Shown in pieces: positions 43,689 through 50,481 of a stretch of 64,000 nucleotides of DNA. The position numbers were made by a program, and so were the translations under genes. How positions within the stretch are numbered: position 1 is the stretch's first letter; every line of letters begins with the position of its first letter. The notes beneath the pieces were generated by a model that did not search any database, was not told the origin of the DNA, and worked only from the letters and a program-made list of their open reading frames with translations. The DNA comes from Streptomyces filamentosus (GTDB lineage Bacteria > Actinomycetota > Actinomycetes > Streptomycetales > Streptomycetaceae): positions 1,922,001 through 1,986,000 of the forward strand of contig NZ_BNBE01000001.1 of NCBI RefSeq assembly GCF_014654895.1, in the 5' to 3' direction.

Positions 43689-44415
43689 GCCGTCGTCCGC
43701 CGCCGAGGCCGTCCTGCGGGACGTCGCACTCTGGGCCGCCGCCCTCGCCCGCCAGTTCCCCGAGCTCGCCGAGGAGCTGGCGCCCGCCCGCCGCTCCCCC
43801 TCGGGCGCCGCGCCCGCCGTCCCGCACCCGGCCGCCGGCGAACTCCTCCGCCAGGAGCGGCGCGAGGCGCTCCTCCTGGAGCAGCGGCACGGACTCGCCG
43901 TCCCCGGGCACGGCGCCGCCCCGATCCGCCTGCACGTCTCGGACTGCATCCGGGACGTCACGGACGGCGTGGTCGAGCTGGAGGAGGCCGTCCGGGCCCG
44001 GCTCGGCCTGTCCCGGCCGCCCCGCGCCGGGGTCGTCGAGCGGCTCCGCCGGATCGTCGGGCTGCTCGGCGCCGTCGCGGCGCACCCGGACCTCGCCCGG
44101 CACGTGCGGGACGAGGTCCGGCGGATGGCCCGGCGGTGCGCCCGCACGCTGGGCGCGGCGGAGTCCGTGGTGCGGGTGGCCGGGCGCTGCCCCTGGTGCG
44201 ACTCGGTCTCCCTGCGGGCCTTCCCGGACCGCCGGGCGGTGCTGTGCGTCAACCCGGCCTGCGTGTGCGTGGATCCGCTGTGCGGCTGCCAGGACGACCC
44301 GGCCTACCGGCACCTGTGGCGGGAGGCGGAGTGGCAGGAGCTGGCCGACGCCTCCGGGGCCCGTACGGAGGAGATCGCGGCGGCGATGGACGAGACGGAG
44401 GAGACCGCGTGCTGA
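43681..44415 (+). CDS. Zinc-ribbon protein of unknown function
   Basis: Unrecognised protein of 244 residues from GTG at 43681, which overlaps the whiB-like stop by eight bases (GTGACTGA), so the two are coupled. Residues 1-160 are helical and Arg/Leu/Glu-rich (LLRQERREALLLEQRHGLAV). Near 165-200 is a cysteine cluster, GRCPWCDSVSLRAF then CVNPACVCVDPLCGC, which looks like a treble zinc ribbon. The C-terminus is acidic. Proteins of this layout accompany small HTH proteins in actinophage and mobile regions. A nucleic-acid-binding role is only inferred. Confidence 0.6.
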   Translation: MTEPSSAAEAVLRDVALWAAALARQFPELAEELAPARRSPSGAAPAVPHPAAGELLRQERREALLLEQRHGLAVPGHGAAPIRLHVSDCIRDVTDGVVELEEAVRARLGLSRPPRAGVVERLRRIVGLLGAVAAHPDLARHVRDEVRRMARRCARTLGAAESVVRVAGRCPWCDSVSLRAFPDRRAVLCVNPACVCVDPLCGCQDDPAYRHLWREAEWQELADASGARTEEIAAAMDETEETAC

Positions 44416-44612
44416 GCTCGCCCCACCTGCCGGCCCTGATCCCGGGGCCGCTGGCAGCCGAGGAGGCGGGCGTGGCGCCCGCGACCATCCGCAAGTGGGT
44501 CCAGCTGGGCCACCTGCGGGCCGCGGGCAGGGCGGGCCGGGCGCAGCTCTTCCGCCTGGAGGACGTCTTCGCGGCGGAGCGGGCGGCCCGCCGACGGCCG
44601 CGCACCGCCTGA
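44409..44612 (+). CDS. Small helix-turn-helix (MerR/excisionase-like) DNA-binding protein
   Basis: 67-residue protein from GTG at 44409, overlapping the previous stop (GTGCTGA). The winged HTH GPLAAEEAGVAPATIRKWVQ with LGHLRAAGRAGRAQLFRLED matches the HTH_17/excisionase-type fold. No integrase is seen in the window, so an excision role is unlikely and a transcriptional one more probable. It is the third gene of the whiB-like operon and ends before a strong terminator. Confidence 0.72.
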   Translation: MLSSPHLPALIPGPLAAEEAGVAPATIRKWVQLGHLRAAGRAGRAQLFRLEDVFAAERAARRRPRTA

Positions 44613-44648
44613 CCCGCACCGCCTGACCCGCACCACCCCGTTCCGCGC

Positions 44649-44682
44649 AGCGCCCCCGTGTCCCGATGGACGCGGGGGCGCT
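44649..44682. terminator. Terminator between HTH operon and ATP-grasp gene
   Basis: 15-bp stem (44649-44663 with 44668-44682; AGCGCCCCCGTGTCC) with one G-U pair and loop CGAT, followed by TTCGTC. It lies between convergent genes and separates the regulatory operon from the rest of the locus. Confidence 0.85.
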
Positions 44683-44685
44683 TCG

Positions 44686-45519
44686 TCATGCCTTCAGGAA
44701 GTCGTGCAGCGAGCGGGTCAGCTCCCCGGCGAAGCGGGCGCGGCCCGGCTCGTCGAGGCGGTCGAGGGAGAGGTACGGGTTGAGGTCCTCCAGTTCGACG
44801 AGGAGGAGGCCGCCGTCGGGGGCCCGGCAGGCGTCGACGCGCTGGACGCCGTGGCGCAGGGTGTTCCAGGCGACGAAGCCGCGCGCGAAGTCGAGGTCGC
44901 CGGCGGTGGGTTCGTACGGCACCAGTTCCCAGCGGCGCGCGGGGTCGGGGGCGTACAGCGCGTACTGGAAGCGGTCGTCGACGAAGTAGAAGGAGACCTC
45001 GTACCGGAAGTCGATGCGGGGCTGGACGAGGATCTCCCCGTCCTCGTACGGGAGTCCGGCGAGCTCCCCGTACGGGACGAAGCGCAGACCTATGGAGTCG
45101 GCGCCGGCCTTGGGCTTGACCGCGTACGCGTCGGCGGCGGGGAGCCTGCCGAGGTCCTCGGCGCGGTCGGCGGTGGGGATGACGGGGTGGCCGGCGGCGG
45201 TGAGGTCGAGGAGGTACTGCTTGCCGGCCATGTCGCCGCGGCCGTGGAGCGGGTTGTAGACGCGGGTGCCGAGGGCGGCGGCGCGCTCGCGGAAGCGGTC
45301 GTGCGCCTCCCGGTGGTGGAGGACCGGGCCGCTGTTGCGGACGACGACGGCGTCGAAGGCGTCCATGAGGGCGGCGGCGTCGCCGGGGTGGCAGAGGGCG
45401 AGGTCGAAGGAGGCGCGGAGGCGGGCGGTGAGGTCGATGTCCTCGTCGCAGTAGCGGCGTCCGCGGGCCGGGTAGGCGAGGTCGGTGACGTAGAGCAGGC
45501 GGGGGCGGTCGGCGGACAC
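44686..45519 (-). CDS. ATP-grasp-like protein, cargo gene in the locus
   Basis: 277-residue protein with ATP-grasp character: YAVKPKAGADSIGLRFVPYG, GEILVQPRIDFRYEVSFYFV, and LLLVELEDLNPYLSLD (metal-binding E-x-N-type motif) in the right order. The N-terminal pre-ATP-grasp domain starts LLYVTDLAYPARGRRYCDED. Such enzymes ligate a carboxylate to an amine or thiol; the substrate is unknown. It is transcribed against the flanking genes and has no obvious link to tails, so it may be a moron-like passenger or an older chromosomal gene. Confidence 0.68.
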   Translation of the reverse strand: MSADRPRLLYVTDLAYPARGRRYCDEDIDLTARLRASFDLALCHPGDAAALMDAFDAVVVRNSGPVLHHREAHDRFRERAAALGTRVYNPLHGRGDMAGKQYLLDLTAAGHPVIPTADRAEDLGRLPAADAYAVKPKAGADSIGLRFVPYGELAGLPYEDGEILVQPRIDFRYEVSFYFVDDRFQYALYAPDPARRWELVPYEPTAGDLDFARGFVAWNTLRHGVQRVDACRAPDGGLLLVELEDLNPYLSLDRLDEPGRARFAGELTRSLHDFLKA

Positions 45520-45823
45520 GGGCGGCTCCTCGGGGTCGGGGGAGGGCCAACCTATCGGCCGGTGCCGGTGGGGCGATAGGCATCACCGCAGGTCAGGGGC
45601 GTACCGATGGCGCCGGGGGAGGGGCGGGGCGGATCGGCCGCCGTTTTAGTTGCGTGCGCGCACGCTCTCTGTCACAGTTGGTGCAGCGGCGGAGCTGTGC
45701 CCGCGAGACGGGCCGCGGCTCCGCCGTTCGCCGTCCGGGCGCGGCTCCGCGCCCCTCCCCCTCCCGCCGGAGCCCCCGGACGGCGCCCCTCCCTCCCACC
45801 GCCCCTCCCCGAGGAGAACCGTC
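45520..45823. other. Tail operon promoter region
   Basis: 304 bases without a supported gene between the ATP-grasp gene (divergent) and the first tail gene. It contains operator 3 at 45646-45665 and GC-rich sequence. The tail mRNA probably begins near 45685, leaving a leader of about 140 bases that repeats the sequence ccgcggctccgcc. Confidence 0.55.
45646..45665. promoter_or_regulatory. Operator 3 at the tail operon
   Basis: TTAGTTGCG then TGCGCGCACGC. GCGTGCGCGCACGC (45652-45665) is a perfect 14-base palindrome. 18 of 20 positions match operator 2. TTGCGT, 17 bases, CACAGT (45674-45679) is a candidate promoter overlapped by the operator. Confidence 0.6.
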
Positions 45824-46231
45824 ATGACCACTCCCCCGAGTGCGTTCCCGGACGTCGAGAAGCTGGTCGTCGACGTCCTCAAGGCCGACCCGGCGCTGGC
45901 CGGGGCGGTGATCGCCGTCCAGGCGCCCGCCGGGTTCGACGGCACGCAGAACGCGGTCCTGGTCAACCGCCGCGGCGGCGCCTGGATCGGCGACCTGCAC
46001 GTCGACATGCCGCTGATCGAGTTCGAGGTGTACGGGCCGACGAAGAACGCGGCCCACGTCCTCGCCAACGGCGCCCGGCGGGCCCTGCTCGCCACCCTCG
46101 GCAAGCAGCTCGGCGCGCACACCGTCCACGACGTGGAGGAGCAGGACGGGCCGCGCTGGCTGCCCGACTACCTCTACCGGGGCGCCAACCGCTACCTCTG
46201 CGTGCTGCGCCTCTCCCTGACCGTCTTCTGA
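45824..46231 (+). CDS. Tail terminator (tail completion) protein
   Basis: 135-residue protein from ATG at 45824 with GAGGAGAA upstream. By position (directly before the major tail protein), size, and the mixed alpha/beta sequence (VEKLVVDVLKADPALAGAVI, FEVYGPTKNAAHVLANGARR), it corresponds to the lambda gpU/HK97 gp10 type tail terminator, which caps the growing tube and sets its end. No sequence motif is diagnostic, so the call rests mostly on synteny. In a headless particle it would cap the free end. Confidence 0.65.
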   Translation: MTTPPSAFPDVEKLVVDVLKADPALAGAVIAVQAPAGFDGTQNAVLVNRRGGAWIGDLHVDMPLIEFEVYGPTKNAAHVLANGARRALLATLGKQLGAHTVHDVEEQDGPRWLPDYLYRGANRYLCVLRLSLTVF

Positions 46232-46338
46232 CGGCCCCGGCCGCCCCCGGCGGCCCCCCGCCGCGCGAGGACGGCTCCGGCCGTCCACCAGCGGCCCCCG
46301 CCGTCGCGAGAACGGCCCCGGCCGCCCCCGGCGGCCCC
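46231..46338. repeat. Degenerate 40-41 base tandem repeat
   Basis: Three units begin at 46231, 46271 and 46312. Units 1 and 3 share 27 identical bases (46231-46257 and 46312-46338, starting ACGGCCCCGGCCGCCCCCGG); unit 2 is degenerate. They lie in the spacer before the major tail gene. Confidence 0.65.
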
Positions 46339-46346
46339 CACAGACC

Positions 46347-46372
46347 AGGCCCCGTCGTCCGGCGGGGCCTTT
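46347..46372 (+). terminator. Hairpin with T-run before the major tail gene
   Basis: AGGCCCCG (46347-46354) pairs with CGGGGCCT (46363-46370), loop 8, then TTT. It could partly terminate read-through from the tail terminator gene, or protect the 5' end of the major tail mRNA. Confidence 0.65.
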
Positions 46373-46435
46373 GCCGTGCCCGGACCTTCCCTTCGCCGGG
46401 CGCGGCGCCCTCACCCACCCAAGGAGAAACCCACC

Positions 46436-47041
46436 ATGGCAGGAAACAACTCCGCCGAGATCCGCGTCGCCGGCTCCGGCAAGCTCTTCGTCGCCGACGC
46501 CGGCGCCACCCTCCCGGCCTTCGGCACCGACCCGGCCACCGACTGGGCCGCCGCGACCTGGACGAACCTCGGCTACACGACCGGCGACGGCGTCACCTTC
46601 TCCAAGAAGGACAAGCTGGAGCCGATCGACACCTGGCAGTCGGTCTCCCCGGTGCACTTCATCTACTCCAGCCGCGACCTCTCGCTGAAGTTCTCCCTGC
46701 TCCAGTTCAACGAGGACACGCTGCCGTTCTTCATGGGCGGCGGCGAGGTCAAGGCGGAGGCGACCCCGGCCACCGACACGTACAAGTACGAGATCGCCGA
46801 GCGCCCGTACGCGGACGCCCGCGCCCTCGGCCTGGAGTTCACCGACGTCAAGGTCGGCGGCACCGCGGTCACGTACCGCTTCATCATCCCGCGCGGTCAG
46901 GTCACCGCCTCCGACGACATCAAGCTGGCCCGCAAGGCGGCGTCCACCCTGGGCATCACCTTCACCGCGATGTCGAACGGCGACGGCAAGCCGCTGGCGA
47001 CCTTCCTCATGAAGGACAGCCAGTACGGCGCCACCGCCTGA
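46436..47041 (+). CDS. Major tail tube protein
   Basis: 201-residue protein from ATG at 46436 behind AAGGAG. It forms the stacked hexameric rings of the tail tube. The start AGNNSAEIRVAGSGKLFVAD, GYTTGDGVTFSKKDKLEPI, and the end FLMKDSQYGATA match the actinophage major tail protein pattern, with a mixed beta-rich composition. It stands between the terminator and the assembly chaperones, as in siphophages. Hairpins flank the gene on both sides, fitting a need for high dosage. No contractile sheath gene accompanies it. Confidence 0.8.
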   Translation: MAGNNSAEIRVAGSGKLFVADAGATLPAFGTDPATDWAAATWTNLGYTTGDGVTFSKKDKLEPIDTWQSVSPVHFIYSSRDLSLKFSLLQFNEDTLPFFMGGGEVKAEATPATDTYKYEIAERPYADARALGLEFTDVKVGGTAVTYRFIIPRGQVTASDDIKLARKAASTLGITFTAMSNGDGKPLATFLMKDSQYGATA

Positions 47042-47054
47042 TCCGGCCCCACCC

Positions 47055-47085
47055 GGGGCGGGACGGCGCACCGCCGTCCCGCCCC
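47055..47085 (+). terminator. Hairpin after the major tail gene
   Basis: Perfect 14-base stem GGGGCGGGACGGCG (47055-47068) with 47072-47085 and a three-base loop (CAC), 14 bases past the stop. It probably attenuates transcription into the chaperone genes, so that tube protein is made in excess. Confidence 0.7.
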
Positions 47086-47130
47086 GCCCCCTCCCCTCCT
47101 CACCCCTCCCGACAAGGAGTACGCATCACC

Positions 47131-47421
47131 ATGGCCCGTTTCGACGTCAACGCCGCCCGCGCCCAGCGCCAGGAGGCCCACGGCCGCAAGTGGTCCTTCG
47201 AGCTGGACGGCGAGACCTACACCCTTCCGACCGAGCTGAGCCGCGCCACCGCGAAGGGGCTGCGCGGGCTCGACGACAACGACGTGGACGGTCTGCTCGA
47301 ACTCCTGATGGGCGAGGAGCAGTTCACCCGCTTCGAGGAGCACGACGTCACCATGCAGGACATCGCCGCCATCCTGGAGGCCTACGGCAAGGAGACCGGG
47401 CTCGGCCTGGGGGAAGACTGA
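47131..47421 (+). CDS. Tail assembly chaperone G
   Basis: 96-residue protein from ATG at 47131 with AAGGAG upstream, starting MARFDVNAARAQRQEAHGRK. It contains FELDGETYTLPTELSRATAK, typical of actinophage tail assembly chaperones that bind the tape-measure protein during tail assembly. Near its 3' end lies the slippery sequence GGGGGAA (47409-47415). A minor fraction of ribosomes would shift to -1 and make the longer GT protein. The position between the major tail and tape-measure genes agrees. Confidence 0.78.
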   Translation: MARFDVNAARAQRQEAHGRKWSFELDGETYTLPTELSRATAKGLRGLDDNDVDGLLELLMGEEQFTRFEEHDVTMQDIAAILEAYGKETGLGLGED

Positions 47422-47834
47422 GCCTCGTCGAGTTCGTCGACGAACACGCCGAGGCCCTCGAAGCGGACTTCATCCGCTACTACGGGGTCGACCTCCTCGA
47501 CTGGCACCGCGGCGAGCTCTCCAGCCGGCGGGTCCTCGCGCTGCTGAAGCACCTGCCGCGGGACAGCGCCGTGCAGCGCGAGCTGCACGGCGAGACGGCC
47601 GAGTGGTCGATCACCGACCATCTGCTGGCGGCGACGGTGGACCACCTGGCCGTCGCCAACTGGATGTTCCAGTGCGTGAACGCCGGCGAGGACGGCGACC
47701 AGCCCGACTTCCCGAAGCCCGTGCCCCGGCCGGGCGTGACGGACGAGGAGGAGAAGGGCGAGGGGGACGCGGCCGCCCCCGCCGGGGAGACCCCCGCGAT
47801 CTCCCCCGGACAGCTCGCCCAGTTCTTCGGCTGA
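47131..47834 (+). CDS. Tail assembly chaperone GT (-1 frameshift fusion)
   Basis: A programmed -1 shift at GGGGGAA (47409-47415) would join G to the downstream frame, which stays open to 47834 and encodes SLVEFVDEHAEALEADFIRY and so on to SPGQLAQFFG. The T frame has no plausible start codon or ribosome site of its own near 47420. The fusion is about 234 residues. A G/GT pair made by -1 shifting is a conserved trait of long-tailed phages. The downstream part holds an acidic, proline-rich stretch near the end (DEEEKGEGDAAAPAGETPA). Confidence 0.7.
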
Positions 47835-47912
47835 CCGGCCGGACCGGCCGGACAGGTCGGGCAGGTCGGTCCGGTCGGGCAGGTCGGGCAGGTCGGCCCG
47901 GTCCGGCCGTCG
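47835..47912. repeat. Short tandem repeat of about 10 bases
   Basis: Bases 47835-47912 consist of imperfect repeats of GGGCAGGTC and CCGGCCGGA units. They lie between the convergent GT gene and the minus-strand gene and may act as a GC-rich terminator region. Confidence 0.5.
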
Positions 47913-47964
47913 GGCGCTCCCGTGCCGCGGCGTCCCTCCCCGAGCCTCCCCGGGTCCGTTCCCG

Positions 47965-48840
47965 TCAGGGAGCGGACTCCGGAGGTGCTTCCTGCGGGCG
48001 CTCGGCGGCCAGGTCCTCCTCCAGGGCCTTCGCCCGCTCGGAGAGGCGCCGGCCCCGGCCCGGCCGCCGCTCCTCGCCGGGCGCGTCCGGGTCCCGGCGC
48101 TCGCCGGGCGGGGACTGCTGGCCGGGCACGTGGGCGAGCGGCGGGACGATCGGACGGCCGCCCTTGCCGCGGACGACCTTCCGCACCGGGCGCGGGTTCC
48201 GCCGGCCGCGGCTCTCCTGGGCCGTGACCGGGAAGTCGGGCTCGGTCTCCGGCGCGGGCTCCTTGCCGTGCTCGGGCTCGGGCTCGGAGCCGTACGGACC
48301 CGGCTCCGTCCCGTACGGGCCGGGCTCGGAGCCGTACGGGACGGAGCCGGGTCCGTACCTCCCCGGGTCCGGTTCCGGATCCCGCTCCGGCTCGCGCGCG
48401 GGACGCTGTTCGAACAGTTCGCGCTCCCGGCGGACCCGCTCCTCCGCCTCGACCACGGAGGCCGGCGGTTCGAGGAGACGGGCGAAGGGGAGCGCGATGA
48501 CGCGGGCGCCGTCCTGCGGGCCGCCGTCCGTCCGGCGCGGCGGGCGGCGGACGCCCCGCGCGTCGTTCTGCCCCTGGGCGTACGCGTCGGCGACGCGGCG
48601 CTCGTACTCCCTCCGGATGCGCGGGAGTTCGTCGGCGACGGCCTCGGCCCAGCCGGAGGTGAAGGCGCTGGTCTCCCGGCGGTCGACCTCGGCCCGGGGG
48701 ACGAGCAGGAGCTCCTCGGGGGCGTAGCCGTGGACGTGGACGAGCTCGGAGAGCCGAGCGAAGAGGTGGGGCAGGTCGGGGTGGACGGCGAGCCAGTCGA
48801 CCCCCCGCTCCCGCCGGTTCGCTCCCGGCTCCGTGTCCAT
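47965..48840 (-). CDS. Unknown protein encoded opposite to the tail genes
   Basis: Unrecognised 291-residue protein from ATG at 48840. N-terminal residues 1-95 look structured, with the segment VPRAEVDRRETSAFTSGWAE. Residues 150-200 are low complexity with repeats of YGSEPGPYG and PYGTEPG, and the remainder is Arg/Pro/Glu-rich and probably disordered. The RRETxAxxxGWxxA segment recurs in the small protein at 49138, suggesting related domains. It is the only minus-strand gene inside the tail cluster, so it could be a regulator, immunity or cargo protein. No function is proposed. Confidence 0.6.
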   Translation of the reverse strand: MDTEPGANRRERGVDWLAVHPDLPHLFARLSELVHVHGYAPEELLLVPRAEVDRRETSAFTSGWAEAVADELPRIRREYERRVADAYAQGQNDARGVRRPPRRTDGGPQDGARVIALPFARLLEPPASVVEAEERVRRERELFEQRPAREPERDPEPDPGRYGPGSVPYGSEPGPYGTEPGPYGSEPEPEHGKEPAPETEPDFPVTAQESRGRRNPRPVRKVVRGKGGRPIVPPLAHVPGQQSPPGERRDPDAPGEERRPGRGRRLSERAKALEEDLAAERPQEAPPESAP

Positions 48841-49137
48841 GCGTCAGTGCTGCCTTCCAGCCCCCTGGGGTCCCCGCGCGCCCCTCGCGCCCCGTGCCTC
48901 CCGGAGCGGTCAGGTCCGGAGAGCGTCCTCCAGGTTACCCGGTTCGTTTTTCCTTCCGACCACCGCCAACTCGTTCGGCTACCTGACGAGAAGACGCGCC
49001 GTCAGACCTTTCACGCTCGACAAACCGAGAACAGATGTTCCACACTCTGTTCGCACAACAGTTCGAAAATGTGGTGCCCCCGCTCCCCCGCGGCGCCGCC
49101 ACGCACGCACGGGCAAGCAACCGGAAGGCAGGCGTCC
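48841..49137. promoter_or_regulatory. Divergent regulatory region with LexA-type site
   Basis: 297 bases of relatively AT-rich sequence between divergent genes, standing out from the GC-rich surroundings. It holds the LexA-like site (49029-49040) and the inverted repeat CTGTT/AACAG (49047-49061). Promoters for the minus-strand gene and for the tape-measure half of the cluster should lie here. No clear -35/-10 pair can be fixed. Confidence 0.6.
49029..49040. promoter_or_regulatory. LexA (SOS box)-like site
   Basis: GAACAGATGTTC has all eight core bases of the actinobacterial LexA operator GAAC-N4-GTTC and lies 97 bases before the ATG at 49138. The flanking bases (CGA, CAC) fit the wider palindrome less well. 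It suggests induction of the downstream genes by DNA damage. Confidence 0.6.
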
Positions 49138-49350
49138 ATGACCGAGAAGGCCGAGGCACCCCTCTCGTACACCCCGCTCCAGGACCGCCTCCGCCAGCTC
49201 CTCGACGGACCCGCCGCCCTCGACAAGAGAGCGCTGCTCGGCACCCTGTGCGCCGAGGTCTCCCGCCGCGAGACCCGCGCGTACGCGGCCGGCTGGAACG
49301 ACGCCCTCGCGGCGCTGTCGCACGGCCCCCGCCGGGAGAACGGCGCCTAG
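49138..49350 (+). CDS. Small protein with RRETxA motif
   Basis: 70-residue protein of unknown function from ATG at 49138, with GGAAGGCAGG upstream. The sequence TLCAEVSRRETRAYAAGWND resembles the N-terminal segment of the minus-strand protein at 47965-48840. It is helical and soluble. It is the first gene after the LexA-like site and is followed by a terminator, so it may be made as its own short transcript. An early or regulatory role is possible but unproven. Confidence 0.6.
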   Translation: MTEKAEAPLSYTPLQDRLRQLLDGPAALDKRALLGTLCAEVSRRETRAYAAGWNDALAALSHGPRRENGA

Positions 49351-49374
49351 CCACGGCGTGCCGCCCCACGAACG

Positions 49375-49404
49375 AGCCCCTGCCGGGACACGGCAGGGGC
49401 TTTT
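49375..49404 (+). terminator. Intrinsic terminator after the small gene
   Basis: Perfect 11-base arms AGCCCCTGCCG (49375-49385) and complement (49391-49401) with a 5-base loop, then TTTT. The next gene starts 39 bases later, so this probably acts as an attenuator. Confidence 0.85.
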
Positions 49405-49442
49405 CGGCGCTTGGCCCCCGACGGGCCGGAAGCGGAGCAGAC

Positions 49443-50453
49443 ATGACGACGAAGGACAAGGAACAGGAGATCCTCGACAAGATCTCCGAACTGAAGGCCG
49501 CGCTCATCGAGAGCCGGCCCGACCCGAAGAGCACGAAGAAGGACCCGAAGCCCGACCTGCCCTCCCTCCTCAAGCACCACCTCATCAACGTGGACCAGAA
49601 GGTCGCCACGCAGGACTTCATCACGAAGCACTTCGCCGAGGCCCTCAAACAGATCAAGGACATCCACACCGAGGCCACCAAGAACCAGTGGACGGAGTTC
49701 GCGGAGGCCACCCCCATCGCCGGCGGCTTCGTCGCGGCGCTGGAGAAGTTCTTCGAGAACAGGGAAGACCCGGCCGTGAAGTGGGAGCGGTGGCTCTACG
49801 CGGCCCTCGCGGGCGCCGCCATCGTCGTCCTGCTGCCCTTCTTCAAGGGCCTGGCCGTCAACCTGTCGCGAACCGCGCAGACCTTCCGTCCCGGCGGCGA
49901 CAACAGCCCCGAGGCGCGCGCCGGACGACGGATCATGACCAGGAACCCCGACGGCGGCTGGATGCGCGAGACGCTCGGCGCCGTCAACCAGCGCGAGGCC
50001 CGGGTCTGGGCCGGCGGCACCAGCCTCGCCGACCTCGTGGGCAACCCGGCGAACGCCCAGAACGCCGAAACGCTGACCAGGGCACTCGAAGGCCTCAACC
50101 CCCAGGTGGAGATCTTCAACCGGCACGCCCCCTCGTTCCTGGACTCGTTCAAGCGGCTCCCGCGCGAGAGCAAGGCCACGAAGGCGGCGAACGCCGTCGG
50201 CACGATGCGCGAGGCCGTCAAGCAGGTCAACGTCCGGAAGCTGGTGAAGCTCGCCGAGGGCCTCGAAAGGCTCAACACCGCCCTGGGCGAGTTCCACCCC
50301 ACGAAGCTGCCCAAGGAGGGCGACATCGCGGGCACGGCCACGGCGATGAACAACCTCGCCAGTGAGACCGGGACCCTGCGGACGAAGTTCCAGGAGCTCC
50401 AGGGCACCATCCGCTCCCTCGACCAGCAGATCGGCACGGCCACCGGCGGCTGA
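49443..50453 (+). CDS. Coiled-coil protein with one transmembrane segment, before the tape measures
   Basis: 336-residue protein from ATG at 49443. The N-terminal 110 residues are Lys/Glu-rich and helical (EQEILDKISELKAALIESRP). One hydrophobic helix lies at about 118-138 (YAALAGAAIVVLLPFFKGLA). The remainder is helical with heptad-like segments and ends in KFQELQGTIRSLDQQIGTA. It sits where the tape-measure gene usually begins, so it may be a tape-measure module or a tail-needle-like protein. No family was recognised. Confidence 0.6.
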   Translation: MTTKDKEQEILDKISELKAALIESRPDPKSTKKDPKPDLPSLLKHHLINVDQKVATQDFITKHFAEALKQIKDIHTEATKNQWTEFAEATPIAGGFVAALEKFFENREDPAVKWERWLYAALAGAAIVVLLPFFKGLAVNLSRTAQTFRPGGDNSPEARAGRRIMTRNPDGGWMRETLGAVNQREARVWAGGTSLADLVGNPANAQNAETLTRALEGLNPQVEIFNRHAPSFLDSFKRLPRESKATKAANAVGTMREAVKQVNVRKLVKLAEGLERLNTALGEFHPTKLPKEGDIAGTATAMNNLASETGTLRTKFQELQGTIRSLDQQIGTATGG

Positions 50454-50481
50454 TCCCCCCACCCACGAAAGGAGGCAAACC

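Noticed and set aside
44409..44612. Excisionase gene
   Set aside because: The fold fits, but no integrase is present in the window; a transcriptional role is more economical.
47835..47912. CRISPR-like array
   Set aside because: Repeat units are about 10 bases, imperfect and without spacers.
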